A DNA stretch of 64,000 nt, from positions 1-64,000 of the forward strand of contig JBPCMU010000076.1 in NCBI GenBank assembly GCA_051001975.1, read 5' to 3'. A program made the position numbers and the translations under genes. Below are positions 34,508 through 43,732 of the stretch, piece by piece; position 1 is the first letter of the stretch, and every line of letters begins with the position of its first letter. A model generated the notes under the pieces. The model worked only from the letters and a program-made list of their open reading frames with translations, had not been told where the DNA came from and did not search any database. The DNA comes from DATAEG01 sp051001975. GTDB lineage: Bacteria; Actinomycetota; Actinomycetes; Mycobacteriales; Jatrophihabitantaceae.

Positions 34508-36024
34508 TAACCTGCAACTCCTCTGGGCAGCGTGAACGTGATGTCTTCCTTCGCGACAACGCGTTCGTCGACATCGACGGGGCCAAGCGCACGCAGGGTG
34601 TGCAGAACCTCGTCGACGAGATGGGGCGGTGCTGACGCGCCGGCGGTGAGACCGACGGTAGTCGTTCCGGCGAGCCACTCGGGCATGATCCCGGCAGCGT
34701 CGTCGACCAGATGGGCCGGCGTACCGTGCCGCTCGGCGACTTCGACCAACCGCAGCGAGTTGGACGAGTTCGTCGAGCCCACCACGATGACCACATCCGA
34801 GTCGGCCGCGATGGCGGCGACGGCACGTTGGCGGTTGGTGGTGGCGTAACAGATGTCGTCTGTAGCCGACGACTCGATCAACGGGAACCGCCGGCGCAGC
34901 ACATCGACGGTGGACGCAGCTTCCTCCACAGCCAGCGTGGTCTGCATCAGGAAGGCGACCCGGCCCGGATCGTCCACGGCTACCCGCTCGGCATCCTCGA
35001 CGGTCTCGACGAGGGTGATCTTGCCCGGCACCTCGCCAAGCGTGCCTTCGGTCTCGTCGTGATCGGCGTGGCCGATGAGGAAAACTGAGTCGCCACGACC
35101 GACGAAGCGCCGGGCCTCGGCGTGCACCTTGGCCACCAGTGGGCAGGTCGCGTCGATCACGTTGAGATCGCGCTTGGCCGCCTCCTCGCGGACCGCCGGG
35201 GCAACGCCGTGCGCGGAAAACACGACGGTGGTGCCGTCCGGCACCTCGTCGAGTTCGTCGACGAACACCGCGCCCTGCCGCTGCAGGTCGGCCACCACGT
35301 GCGCGTTGTGCACGATCTGGCGGCGTACATAGACCGGCCGCGAGTAGCGCTGCAGCGCGGCCTCGACGATGTCGATGGCCCGGTCGACGCCGGCGCAGAA
35401 CGAGCGCGGTCCGGCCAGCAGCACCTGTCGTGGCCCGGCCAGGTCGGCCCACCGACGCAGCGCCGGACCGACCCTGCGCAACGCGAGCAGCGCCTTCGCG
35501 CCGGAGGGGATGGTGGCCAGTCGGGCGACCGGGCTGTGCGGCGTGTCGACGATGATCCGGACGACGGCGATCGGCAGTGGGCGTTGCGGATGCTCGAGGG
35601 CGCGCACCAGAGCCGCAGACTCCATGTCGACGGCCAGTGCGCCCGTCGCGGCGAGCTTCTCGCGCTCAGCGGCGCCCTGCACGACGTGATCGGTGCTCAC
35701 CATCGGACCGATGTGCACCCGCAGCCCCATCGCTCGCAACTCGGCCACCAACGGTTGTGCGGCTCTCAGCACGATGCGCCCATGCACGTCGCGGACCTCG
35801 CTGGCGATGAAGACGTCGCCCGGCCGCATCGAGGGGTCGAGGGCACCGGCCACCCCTGCCACTGCCACAGCGTCCGGGCTCAGCTCGGACAATTGCGGCA
35901 ACCACCGCTGCACCCGCTCCGGACCCATGCCGCAGCGCAGCACGATGGCGCCGGGTACCCGCCTGCGCAACGCCGCGTACTCGCTGCGCAGGGCCGTTAT
36001 TACCACTAGGCCATCGGTCATCAC
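34507..36024 (-). CDS. ispH: Fusion of HpnG-type nucleosidase and IspH (HMBPP reductase)
   Basis: A 505-residue two-domain protein. Residues 1-190 are a nucleoside phosphorylase/nucleosidase domain (VVITALRSEYAALRRR, GVAGALDP, AVDMESAALVRA), as in HpnG, which removes adenine from adenosylhopane. Residues about 198-505 are a complete IspH, which makes IPP and DMAPP with a 4Fe-4S cluster. It has all three cluster cysteines (SFCAGVD at 210, IDATCPLV, DDICYATT) and key residues IVHNAH, GHADHDETEG and NSSNSLR. So one polypeptide serves both the start and the end of hopanoid synthesis. GTG at 36024 overlaps the shc stop (GTGA). Confidence 0.92.
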   Translation of the reverse strand: MMTDGLVVITALRSEYAALRRRVPGAIVLRCGMGPERVQRWLPQLSELSPDAVAVAGVAGALDPSMRPGDVFIASEVRDVHGRIVLRAAQPLVAELRAMGLRVHIGPMVSTDHVVQGAAEREKLAATGALAVDMESAALVRALEHPQRPLPIAVVRIIVDTPHSPVARLATIPSGAKALLALRRVGPALRRWADLAGPRQVLLAGPRSFCAGVDRAIDIVEAALQRYSRPVYVRRQIVHNAHVVADLQRQGAVFVDELDEVPDGTTVVFSAHGVAPAVREEAAKRDLNVIDATCPLVAKVHAEARRFVGRGDSVFLIGHADHDETEGTLGEVPGKITLVETVEDAERVAVDDPGRVAFLMQTTLAVEEAASTVDVLRRRFPLIESSATDDICYATTNRQRAVAAIAADSDVVIVVGSTNSSNSLRLVEVAERHGTPAHLVDDAAGIMPEWLAGTTTVGLTAGASAPPHLVDEVLHTLRALGPVDVDERVVAKEDITFTLPRGVAG

Positions 36025-37937
36025 ACCAACTTCCCTTCACTTGCCGATAGGAACCGGCCCAACGCGCTGAGCGGGAACACCAGGCGGTACAGCTCGTAGT
36101 TGATGTAGAAGTCGCCTGGAAATCCCGTTCCCGTGTAAAGATCCTCGTCCCATCCCCCGTCCGAGTTCTGATTCTCGACCAACCATCCGACGCCCCGGCG
36201 GACGGCCCTCGTGGTCGGGTCCAATGCGAGCAGGGCGAGCAGCGCCCATGCCGTCTGCGAGGCGGTGGAGGTGCCACGGCCGCGCCAGCTGTCGTCGGTG
36301 TAGGAACGCAGATCCTCGCCCCAGCCGCCGTCGTCGTTCTGCACCCTCTCCAGCCAGCCAGCGGCCCGGCGCAGCGCAGCGCAATCGACCGCAACACCCG
36401 CAGCCACCAGGGCCGGGACGGCCGCTCCAGTTCCGTAGATGTAGTTGGCCCCCCAGCGGCCGAACCAGGAGCCATCGGTCTCCTGGGCATCGAGCAGCCA
36501 GCGAACTCCGGTCCGGGTCACCTCGTCGTCGGCCAGCCCGGCGTGACCGAGCATCTCGACCACATGCGCCGTCACGTCCGCGGAGGGCGGGTCGATCACC
36601 GCGCCAAAATCGCAGAACGGCAGCTTCTCGACCAGCCGCCGGGTGTTGTCCGCGTCGAAGGCCCCCCACCCGCCGTCCTTCGACCGCATCCCTACGGTCC
36701 AGTCGATACCGCGCCGCACCGCTGCGTCCACGCCGGGGACGATGAGGTCAGCGACGCGACGCAGGGCAAGAACCACCTCGGCGGTGTCGTCGATGTCGGG
36801 GTAGCCCTTGTTCGCGAACTCGAACGCCCAGCCACCGGGCGCCAGGTCGGGTCGCCGCACCGCCCAGTCGCCGGAGACTCGGATCTCCTCACCGAGCAGC
36901 CATTGGGTCACCCGGACGACCGCCGGGTGCTCCGGTGCGCACCCGGCATCGAGCAGGGCGGTGAGGGCGAGGCAGGCGTCCCACACCGGGGACTGGCACG
37001 CCTCCAGCCGGCGCACCGGGCCGGAGTCAGACTGCTCGCGGACCAGGAACCCTTCCAACCCGTTGACGGCGGCCGTAATCACGGGGTGATCCAGCGGGTA
37101 GCCGAGCAGGTGCAGCGCGAGAATCGAATAGACCCACGGTGGCTGGATGCCGCCCCAGCCGCCGTCGGCCTCCTGTCGGGCGATGATCCACTCCGCGGCC
37201 CGGCGCATCGCGAGCTTCCGGCCCGGCTTCAGCGGTGATCGGGCGTACACGTTCAGCACCTTGTCGAGCAGGCCGAACGCGGCACCGATCAACCCCCTGC
37301 GCCGGACCGCGGTGGGCTCGCCGGTCCGCAGTTCGCAGAGGCTGAACGGTAGCGGTCGGACCGGCCGCAGGGTGGCCACCACAGTGATCGGGACGATGGT
37401 CTGCCGTGCCCAGCAGGCCCAGTCGTAGAGGTTCAGGGGAACCCATTTAGGCAGCAGCACCATCTCCGGCGGCATCGCCGGAAGTTCGTCCCAGGACCAT
37501 TCCCCGAACAGGGCCAGCCAGATCCGGGTGAAGACCCGGCTCCGCTCGATACCACCGTTGGCCAGCACGAATTCGCGCGCGTCGCGCATGTGCGGCTTGT
37601 CGCCGTCGTCACCGGCCAGCCGCAGCGCGGTGTACGCCTCGATCGTGGTGGACAGGTCGCCCGGCCCACCCTCGAACGTCGCCCAGGTGCCGTCCTCGCG
37701 CTGTTGCGAGCGGATCCAGCGTGCAGCGGGTTCGAGGTCGTCTGAGCGCAGGATGCCGAGGAATTGCCGCAGCAGCAGGTCTTCGGCATCCATCGTCACG
37801 TTGGTGCGCAGTTCGCCCTTCCACCAGCCGGCCGGCGCCTGCCGGGACAGCAAGTGGTCGCGGGCTCGCTGCGTCGTCGCCTGTACTGCGGCCAGGGACG
37901 CCAGCCGGCTCGTCACCATCTCGTCGGTTCCGCTCAC
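36021..37937 (-). CDS. shc: Squalene-hopene cyclase
   Basis: A 638-residue membrane-associated terpene cyclase that folds squalene to hopene/diplopterol. Repeated QW motifs are visible (QREDGTWATFEGG, QEADGGWGG, QETDGSWFGRWG, QNDDGGWGEDL, QNSDGGWDEDLY). The catalytic acid motif is DIDDTAEVVLAL near residue 385. Start GTG 37937 overlaps the polyprenyl synthase stop (GTGA). Length is normal for the family. Confidence 0.97.
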   Translation of the reverse strand: MSGTDEMVTSRLASLAAVQATTQRARDHLLSRQAPAGWWKGELRTNVTMDAEDLLLRQFLGILRSDDLEPAARWIRSQQREDGTWATFEGGPGDLSTTIEAYTALRLAGDDGDKPHMRDAREFVLANGGIERSRVFTRIWLALFGEWSWDELPAMPPEMVLLPKWVPLNLYDWACWARQTIVPITVVATLRPVRPLPFSLCELRTGEPTAVRRRGLIGAAFGLLDKVLNVYARSPLKPGRKLAMRRAAEWIIARQEADGGWGGIQPPWVYSILALHLLGYPLDHPVITAAVNGLEGFLVREQSDSGPVRRLEACQSPVWDACLALTALLDAGCAPEHPAVVRVTQWLLGEEIRVSGDWAVRRPDLAPGGWAFEFANKGYPDIDDTAEVVLALRRVADLIVPGVDAAVRRGIDWTVGMRSKDGGWGAFDADNTRRLVEKLPFCDFGAVIDPPSADVTAHVVEMLGHAGLADDEVTRTGVRWLLDAQETDGSWFGRWGANYIYGTGAAVPALVAAGVAVDCAALRRAAGWLERVQNDDGGWGEDLRSYTDDSWRGRGTSTASQTAWALLALLALDPTTRAVRRGVGWLVENQNSDGGWDEDLYTGTGFPGDFYINYELYRLVFPLSALGRFLSASEGKLV

Positions 37938-38992
37938 CGGTCCCGCCCCACGATGAAGTCGGCCAGTTCCCGCAGGTCAGCGACCGCGTCCTGGTTCGGC
38001 AGTTCGAGCTCGTCGAGTTGTCGGTGCGCCAGGTCGAGTCGGCGATCTGCCTCGGTCATCGCCCAGTCCAGTCCGCCGGCCTCGCCGATCAGCTTGGTCG
38101 CCAGCGAGACCTCTTCCTCGGTCTCCGGTGGCCCGCCGGCGAAGAGCTCGGCCAACCGGCGGGAGGCGTCGGTACCCGCGGTCAACGCGGCGACGATGGT
38201 GGCGCTGCGCTTGCCAGCTCGGACATCAGAGGACGAGGACTTACCGGTGGCGACCGGGTCACCGACGACGCCGAGTACGTCATCGACCAGCTGGAAGGCG
38301 ATACCGAGCTCGCGGCCGAAGGTGGCCAACCCGTCGACGTACCGCTTCGGTGCGCCCGCCGCGATCGCGCCGATCTTGGTGGAGCAGGACAGCAGCGCGG
38401 CCGTCTTGCCGATCTCCATCTGCAGAACCTCGTCGAGGCCGACGTTCTCGCGACCTTCCAGATCCAGGTCCTGGGACTGCCCGCTGATCAGCTCCTGAGT
38501 GGCGGCGAGCAGGCACGGCAGGCTGCGCAGCCCCGGCTCCCCGGCCCGCACCAACGTCTCGATCGCCGCGGTGAGCATCGCGTTGCCGGCCAGGATCGCC
38601 TGGCCCTCGCCGTAGACGACCCAGCCGGTGGCGCGGTGGCGGCGTTCCACGTCGCGGTCCATCACGTCGTCGTGGAGCAGGGAGAAGTTGTGCACCAGTT
38701 CGACGGCCGCCGCGGCAGGCGCCGCCACCTCACCCTTGCCGGCCGCGGCCGCCGCGGCCAGCACAGTCAGCGCGGGTCGGATCGACTTCCCACCGCTCGC
38801 GGTGGGACTGCCTTGCGCGTCCACCCAGCCCATCTGGTAGCCGGCGATCCGTCGCATCCGCTCGTCGTCGATGTACTCGACGGCAGCGTGGATGGCCGGG
38901 CCGACCAGATTTCGGGCACTGTCGAGGATCTCCGGCACTCGGCTCGGCGACCCAGCCGGTGCTCGGCCGGTGGACATTCTCGACTCACTCAT
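37934..38992 (-). CDS. Polyprenyl (farnesyl/geranylgeranyl-type) diphosphate synthase
   Basis: A 352-residue trans-isoprenyl diphosphate synthase. The first aspartate motif is LLHDDVMDRDVERR (about residue 110) and the second QLVDDVLGVVGD. The family normally has DDxxD; here both motifs read DDVMD and DDVLG, the second with Gly at its end. In a hopanoid operon it most likely makes farnesyl diphosphate for squalene. ATG 38992 overlaps the hpnE stop (ATGA). No chain-length call is safe from sequence alone. Confidence 0.93.
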   Translation of the reverse strand: MSESRMSTGRAPAGSPSRVPEILDSARNLVGPAIHAAVEYIDDERMRRIAGYQMGWVDAQGSPTASGGKSIRPALTVLAAAAAAGKGEVAAPAAAAVELVHNFSLLHDDVMDRDVERRHRATGWVVYGEGQAILAGNAMLTAAIETLVRAGEPGLRSLPCLLAATQELISGQSQDLDLEGRENVGLDEVLQMEIGKTAALLSCSTKIGAIAAGAPKRYVDGLATFGRELGIAFQLVDDVLGVVGDPVATGKSSSSDVRAGKRSATIVAALTAGTDASRRLAELFAGGPPETEEEVSLATKLIGEAGGLDWAMTEADRRLDLAHRQLDELELPNQDAVADLRELADFIVGRDR

Positions 38993-40353
38993 GCGGCAAA
39001 CCCCAGGACGGCGTGTGCGGGCAGATCCAGCGCGGCCTCAGCGGCGATGATGCCGCTGCGGACAGCTCCCTCCATGGTGTCCGGCCAGCCGGTGTCGGTC
39101 CAGGACCCGGCCAGCCAGACACCGTCGAACCCGGAGCTGGTGGTGGGGCGCAACGCCGAACTCCCCGCGGCTTGCCGGAAGGTGGCTCGACGCTCGCGCG
39201 TTACGAACGTGTCGATCACCTCAGCACTCTGGGCGGCGGGGAGGAGTCGGGCGAGTTCCTCGAGGAATTGCTGGGTCAACATCCGAGTGGGCTGGTCTAT
39301 TTCATCCTTCGCGGCCGACACCGTCACCGCCAGGTACTGACCGGCGGGGTGCGCCGCGCTCAGACCTGAAGTGTCTGTGCGGTCGAAGAACCACTGCACC
39401 GGCGAGTTCACCCCGGCGGCGAACGGCAGATCGGTGACGCGGCGGTCGTAGACGACATGCACGTTGACGATCGGAGTGGCTCCGAGCCCGGCGGCTTGAG
39501 CGGCCAGCGAGGTGGCCAGTGCCGGCGCAGCGGCGAACGCCTCGCGGTGCGGCGTCGCCAGCACAACGGTGTTGCTGGTCCACGCCCGACTCCCGGTGGC
39601 GCCGGTCGCCCGCACGATGCCGCCCGGCTCGACCGAATCGACCCGATGCCCGAGAAGCACCTCCACCCCGGCCGATGCGAGCGCCCGCAGCGGCTTCGTC
39701 GAGTGCAGCTCGCCCAGCGGTGCTCGGGCGTAGCCGACGTCGCCGGCGGGTGCGTGATCCAGCAGTCCGGTACGGAACACCTTCGCGGCCAACCTCAGCG
39801 ACGCTTCGTCCGGGTCCAGGTTCAACGTCGCAGTGGCCACGATGCCCCACAGCGCAGCGATGGTGGCGTCGTTCTGACCGTGCGCGCGCAGGAAGCCACC
39901 GAGGGTCTGCGCATCCAGCCGTGGGTTGGCCGGGTCCAACCGCTTCAGGGCCAGCGCACCGCGTACCGCACGCAGCCGGTCCATCGGGCTGAGCAGTCCG
40001 TACCCGGCCAAAGCGCCGCCGAGGTGCGCCGGCGCCGGCACGCCCGGCAGCCGTCTCAACCGCGCGCTCCGGCCATCGGCGCGCAGCACCGGGATGTCCA
40101 ACCGCTGCTGCATCGTCACGTCGCCCTGGGCGCCGACCCGTCGCAACAGCCACTGATAGGCCTCGCAGCAGCGGAGGAACACGTGCTGCCCGTTGTCGAT
40201 CGACAGGTCGCCACGGCGGAAGGAGAACGCCGCGCCACCGAGTCGGTTGCGACCTTCTAGCAGTAGGACCGAACGGCCGTTGTCGGCCAGCCGCAGGGCG
40301 GCGGCGATCCCGGCGAGGCCACCGCCGACGACGACCGCAGGCGAGTCAGCCAC
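38989..40353 (-). CDS. hpnE: Hydroxysqualene dehydroxylase (HpnE)
   Basis: An FAD-dependent amine-oxidase-fold enzyme of about 454 residues that reduces hydroxysqualene to squalene. The dinucleotide motif VVVGGGLAGIAAALRLAD is at the N-terminus and the FAD C-terminal motif is WLAGSWTDTGWPDTMEGAVR. I took the GTG at 40353 (VADSPAVVVGGG), overlapping the hpnD stop by eight bases with GGTGG five bases upstream. GTG 40362 and 40389 are alternatives. Confidence 0.93.
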   Translation of the reverse strand: MADSPAVVVGGGLAGIAAALRLADNGRSVLLLEGRNRLGGAAFSFRRGDLSIDNGQHVFLRCCEAYQWLLRRVGAQGDVTMQQRLDIPVLRADGRSARLRRLPGVPAPAHLGGALAGYGLLSPMDRLRAVRGALALKRLDPANPRLDAQTLGGFLRAHGQNDATIAALWGIVATATLNLDPDEASLRLAAKVFRTGLLDHAPAGDVGYARAPLGELHSTKPLRALASAGVEVLLGHRVDSVEPGGIVRATGATGSRAWTSNTVVLATPHREAFAAAPALATSLAAQAAGLGATPIVNVHVVYDRRVTDLPFAAGVNSPVQWFFDRTDTSGLSAAHPAGQYLAVTVSAAKDEIDQPTRMLTQQFLEELARLLPAAQSAEVIDTFVTRERRATFRQAAGSSALRPTTSSGFDGVWLAGSWTDTGWPDTMEGAVRSGIIAAEAALDLPAHAVLGFAA

Positions 40354-41236
40354 GGCGGCCACCCGGACGGGTGAGCGCCCGCGCCGCAACCTGCAGCTTG
40401 TCCTTCGTCGGCAGCGACATGCGCCCGCGCATCATCTGGGCCGGGTCTTCCGCGATGCGCTGCAACAATTCGCGGTAGATGCCGGCCATCGCCGCGCAGC
40501 AGGCAGCACTTCGCCGGTCCAGCAGCGGGAGCAATTGCAGCCCGCGGTCGTACCAGCCCCAGGCCCGGGCCGCTTCGAACCGGACGACTTCGGCGAGCGC
40601 ACCGCCGTGCGGATCGAGGGTCCCGTCCGGTAGCAGCGTGAGCTCGCAGCCGAACAGGTCGAGATCCTGCTTGGGCAGGTAGGTCCGGCCGTTGCCCAGG
40701 TCCTCCCGGACGTCGCGCAGGATATTCGTGAGCTGCAGCGCGACGCCGAGCGCGTCCGCCCATTCGGATGCCTGCCCCAATTCGGCGGAGGTCAGCGGCG
40801 GGTCGAACACGCCGAGGGAGAGCCGGCCGATCGACCCGGCGACGCAACGGCAGTAGGTGATCAGGTCGTCCAGCGTGTCGTAGGTGCTGCCGCGGACGTC
40901 CATCTCGCAGCCGTCGACCAGCTCACCGAAGGCCGGCAGCGGGATGGGCAACCGATGAGCCGCGTCGTCGAGCGCGACGTAGACCGGATCGTCCGGGTGA
41001 TCGGCCGGTGCGGTGGCGCCCTGCCGGGCCTGAGCCAGCAGGCGCACCTTCTGGTCCACCGGGAGAGCGCCGTCACCGATGTCGTCGATGCGGCGGGCCA
41101 CGGCATAGACCGCCGACAGCGCTGTTCGCTTCGCCGCAGGGAGCAACCGGATGCCCCAGGAGAAGTTGCGCGCTTCCTGCCGGGTGATCCGTTCGCACTC
41201 CTGATAGGCAGCAGCGATCCTCGCCGCGTCTGTCAC
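40346..41236 (-). CDS. hpnD: Presqualene diphosphate synthase (HpnD)
   Basis: A 296-residue squalene/phytoene synthase family enzyme that condenses two farnesyl diphosphates to presqualene diphosphate. Aspartate-rich sites: VARRIDDIGDGAL (about residue 45) and LQLTNILRDVREDLGNGRTY. GTG 41236 overlaps the hpnC stop (GTGA) and has GGGAGGA upstream. The longer reading toward 41806 is shadow of hpnC. Confidence 0.94.
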   Translation of the reverse strand: MTDAARIAAAYQECERITRQEARNFSWGIRLLPAAKRTALSAVYAVARRIDDIGDGALPVDQKVRLLAQARQGATAPADHPDDPVYVALDDAAHRLPIPLPAFGELVDGCEMDVRGSTYDTLDDLITYCRCVAGSIGRLSLGVFDPPLTSAELGQASEWADALGVALQLTNILRDVREDLGNGRTYLPKQDLDLFGCELTLLPDGTLDPHGGALAEVVRFEAARAWGWYDRGLQLLPLLDRRSAACCAAMAGIYRELLQRIAEDPAQMMRGRMSLPTKDKLQVAARALTRPGGRRG

Positions 41237-42120
41237 GTCCGTCCTCCCACCATCACTCGTACTGTATGCACCGCCGTGCGCGATTTTCTCGGAGCTACCT
41301 GCCGCGCCAGGACGTCGTAACCGGACGCCCGCAACGCGTCGGCCGTGGCCAGTCCCCCGGCGACGTAACCGGCCACCGCGACCCGCGACCAGCCCTTCAA
41401 CCTGCGGACCAGAGGACGCCCCGCAGCGAGCATCCCGGCGGACCGGTCGACCTGGGTCGCGACCACTGCACGCAGGGCGGCCGAAGTCTCCGCGCCAAGG
41501 AGCTCCTGATCGGTCACACCGGCAGCCCGGAGTTCTGTGTGCGGCAGGTAGATACGCCCCGCCGTGGCATCCTCGCCGACGTCCTGGCAGTGCTCGAACA
41601 CCTGCAGCGCCGCGCACACCGCGTCGGAGTCGGCGATGTTCTGATCGGTCGCGGCGCCGGCGATGTGCAGCACGATCCGGCCCACCGGCGCGGCGGACAG
41701 CGCGCAGTAGCCGAGCAGGGCGTCGAACGTCTCGTACCGAGTGGTCACCTGGTCGACACGGTTGGCTTCCACAAGATCGAGGAACAGCTCGATCGGCACG
41801 GCGCACTCGTCGACCACGGGCTGCAGACCGGCGACGGGCGGCAACGTCGCGGTTGCGGCCGGCAAGCCGCGCAGCTCGGCATCCACCCGGTCCAACAGAG
41901 CCAGTCGGTCACCCGGCGCGCGGTCGCCTACGTCGTCGACGAAGCGGGCGAAGGCGTAGACGCGGGCGAGGTGGGCGCGTGGCCGGCGAGGCAGTAGGCG
42001 CAGCGCGACAGGGAAGTTCTCGGCGCCGATCTGCCCCGCGGCGCCGGACGCGATAGACGCGAGCACCGATTCTGCGCTTGGGTCCGGCGTGTGGATCGCA
42101 CCCGCACCCTCGTCACTCAT
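41233..42120 (-). CDS. hpnC: Hydroxysqualene synthase (HpnC)
   Basis: A 295-residue paralogue of HpnD that converts presqualene diphosphate to hydroxysqualene. Motifs: FARFVDDVGDRAPGDRL (about residue 55) and HCQDVGEDATAGRIYLPHTE. The second motif begins CQDVGED rather than LRDVRED, as expected for HpnC. Start ATG 42120 with GGGGA upstream. First gene of the seven-gene hopanoid operon; its upstream region is shared with the divergent hpnO gene. Confidence 0.93.
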   Translation of the reverse strand: MSDEGAGAIHTPDPSAESVLASIASGAAGQIGAENFPVALRLLPRRPRAHLARVYAFARFVDDVGDRAPGDRLALLDRVDAELRGLPAATATLPPVAGLQPVVDECAVPIELFLDLVEANRVDQVTTRYETFDALLGYCALSAAPVGRIVLHIAGAATDQNIADSDAVCAALQVFEHCQDVGEDATAGRIYLPHTELRAAGVTDQELLGAETSAALRAVVATQVDRSAGMLAAGRPLVRRLKGWSRVAVAGYVAGGLATADALRASGYDVLARQVAPRKSRTAVHTVRVMVGGRT

Positions 42121-42315
42121 GATCCCCACTGACCAAAATCTGTAATACGTTCGGCTAACTAACGAATCTGTCACTTGGCATATCAGACGTCCGGCCCGCC
42201 CAGCGGCCCGCGGTCGCCGATCATGGATGCCATGTCGATAGCCTACGAGGGGCGCCGCGCGACCGACGCGCGCACCGCCGTTCCTGGTAGCGAAAGAAAG
42301 GCCGGATGATCGGTC
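42121..42315. promoter_or_regulatory. Divergent hpnC / hpnO promoter region
   Basis: 195 bp between the two divergent starts. The segment 42125-42190 is clearly AT-rich for this genome (for example CTGTAATACGTTCGGCTAAC) and is the likely promoter core for the hpnC operon. No operator palindrome longer than a few bases is certain. Confidence 0.4.
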
Positions 42316-43698
42316 GTGGGCAGCAACGCTTTCGATCTCAAGGACCTGCTGGCACGGCGGGGCGACGAGCGGTACGCCTTGCAGAGTCGATACCTCAATC
42401 CGCAACTGCCGCGGATGCTGCACGCGATCGGCTTCGACAAGACCTACGTGCGCGGTGCCGGCGCCTACCTGTTCGACGCCGAGGGCACCAAGTACCTGGA
42501 CATGCTCGCCGGATTCGGCGTCTTCGCCGTCGGCCGGCACCATCCTGTGGTGCGCCAGGCGCTGCACGACGTCCTCGACGCCGATCTCGCCGACCTGACC
42601 CAGTTCGATGCCCCGCCGCTGGCCGGCCTGCTGGCGGAGGCTTTGCTGGCCCGGATCCCCCATCTGGACCGGGTGTACTTCGGCAACAGCGGGACCGAAG
42701 CGGTCGAAGCCGCACTGAAGTTCGCCCGGTACGCCACCGGGCGGTCTCGCATCGTCTACTTCGACCACGCGTTCCACGGGCTGACCGCGGGCGCCCTGTC
42801 GGTCAACGGTGCGAAGGAGTTCCGAGCCGGCTTCGATCCGCTGTTCCCCGACACCGCTATCCCGTTCGGCGACTTGGCCGCGCTGGAGCGTGAACTGCGC
42901 CGCGGTGATGTCGCCGGCATGCTCGTGGAACCGATCCAGGGCAAAGGGGTCGCGGTGACCCCGCCGGGATTCCTCCGCAACGCCCACACCCTGCTGCGGG
43001 AGCACAAAGCGCTGCTGATCGCCGACGAGGTGCAGACCGGCATCGGCCGGACCGGCGACTTCTTCGCCTTCCAGCACGACGGCGTCGAGCCGGACATCGT
43101 GGCGACCGCCAAGGCGCTGTCCGGCGGGTACATCCCGGTTGGCGCCACGCTCGCGCACGACTGGATCTTTCAGAAGGTGTACTCGTCCATGGACCGGGTG
43201 CTGGTACACGACTCGACGTTCGGCTCGAACGCCCAGGCGATGGCTGCTGGCCTGGCTACCCTGCAAGTGTTCGACGACGAGAACGTGGTCGAGAACGCAC
43301 GGCTGATGGGCGACCTGCTGAATACTCGGCTGTCGGCGCTGATCGACCGCTACGAGATGCTGCACGATGTCCGCGGCCGCGGCCTGATGATCGGCATCGA
43401 GTTCGGCCGTCCGACGTCCTGGAAGTTGCGGGGCGCCTGGACGGCGCTGCGCACCGCGCGCAAGGGGCTGTTCGCGCAGACCGTGGTGCACGCCCTGTAC
43501 CACCGCCACGGCATCCTGACGCAGGTGTCCGGCGATCACCTCGAGGTGATCAAGCTGATCCCGCCGCTGATCATCGGCGAGGCAGAGGTCGACGCCTTCA
43601 TGGACGCGTTCGTCGACGTCATGGACGAGGCGCACCGCGGCTCCGGCCTCATGTGGGACTTCGGGAAGTCGCTGGTGAAGCAAGCCCGCGCGAATTGA
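42316..43698 (+). CDS. hpnO: Class III aminotransferase, HpnO-like (aminobacteriohopanetriol synthesis)
   Basis: A 460-residue PLP aminotransferase. VYFGNSGTEAVEAALKFARY binds PLP phosphate, and LLIADEVQTGIGRTG and ATAKALSGGYIPVGATLAHD (Schiff-base lysine) are the core motifs. In hopanoid clusters this family (HpnO) puts the amino group on ribosylhopane to give aminobacteriohopanetriol. It is divergent from the hpnC-H operon, which supports that role over ornithine or GABA transamination. Start GTG 42316; ATG 42306 is out of frame. Confidence 0.88.
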   Translation: MGSNAFDLKDLLARRGDERYALQSRYLNPQLPRMLHAIGFDKTYVRGAGAYLFDAEGTKYLDMLAGFGVFAVGRHHPVVRQALHDVLDADLADLTQFDAPPLAGLLAEALLARIPHLDRVYFGNSGTEAVEAALKFARYATGRSRIVYFDHAFHGLTAGALSVNGAKEFRAGFDPLFPDTAIPFGDLAALERELRRGDVAGMLVEPIQGKGVAVTPPGFLRNAHTLLREHKALLIADEVQTGIGRTGDFFAFQHDGVEPDIVATAKALSGGYIPVGATLAHDWIFQKVYSSMDRVLVHDSTFGSNAQAMAAGLATLQVFDDENVVENARLMGDLLNTRLSALIDRYEMLHDVRGRGLMIGIEFGRPTSWKLRGAWTALRTARKGLFAQTVVHALYHRHGILTQVSGDHLEVIKLIPPLIIGEAEVDAFMDAFVDVMDEAHRGSGLMWDFGKSLVKQARAN

Positions 43699-43705
43699 CG
43701 GATGT

Positions 43706-43732
43706 ACCTATGCGCCGGCTTCGCAAGCTCAG
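43706..43732. repeat. Partial copy of the dispersed 63-bp repeat
   Basis: TACCTATGCGCCGGCTTCGC followed by AAGCTCA matches one half of the array unit near 51.2 kb (one base shorter after CTAT). It lies between hpnO and the MFS gene and reaches the MFS stop codon. Confidence 0.6.

Noticed and set aside
33494..35452. 652-codon frame ending in HpnH
   Set aside because: The upstream 315 codons are a shifted reading of the hpnG-ispH gene; the ATG at 34507 is the true HpnH start.
41233..43683. 816-codon minus-strand frame ending in HpnC
   Set aside because: Only the last 295 codons are HpnC; the rest is antisense of the hpnO gene. The start at 42120 has its own ribosome site.
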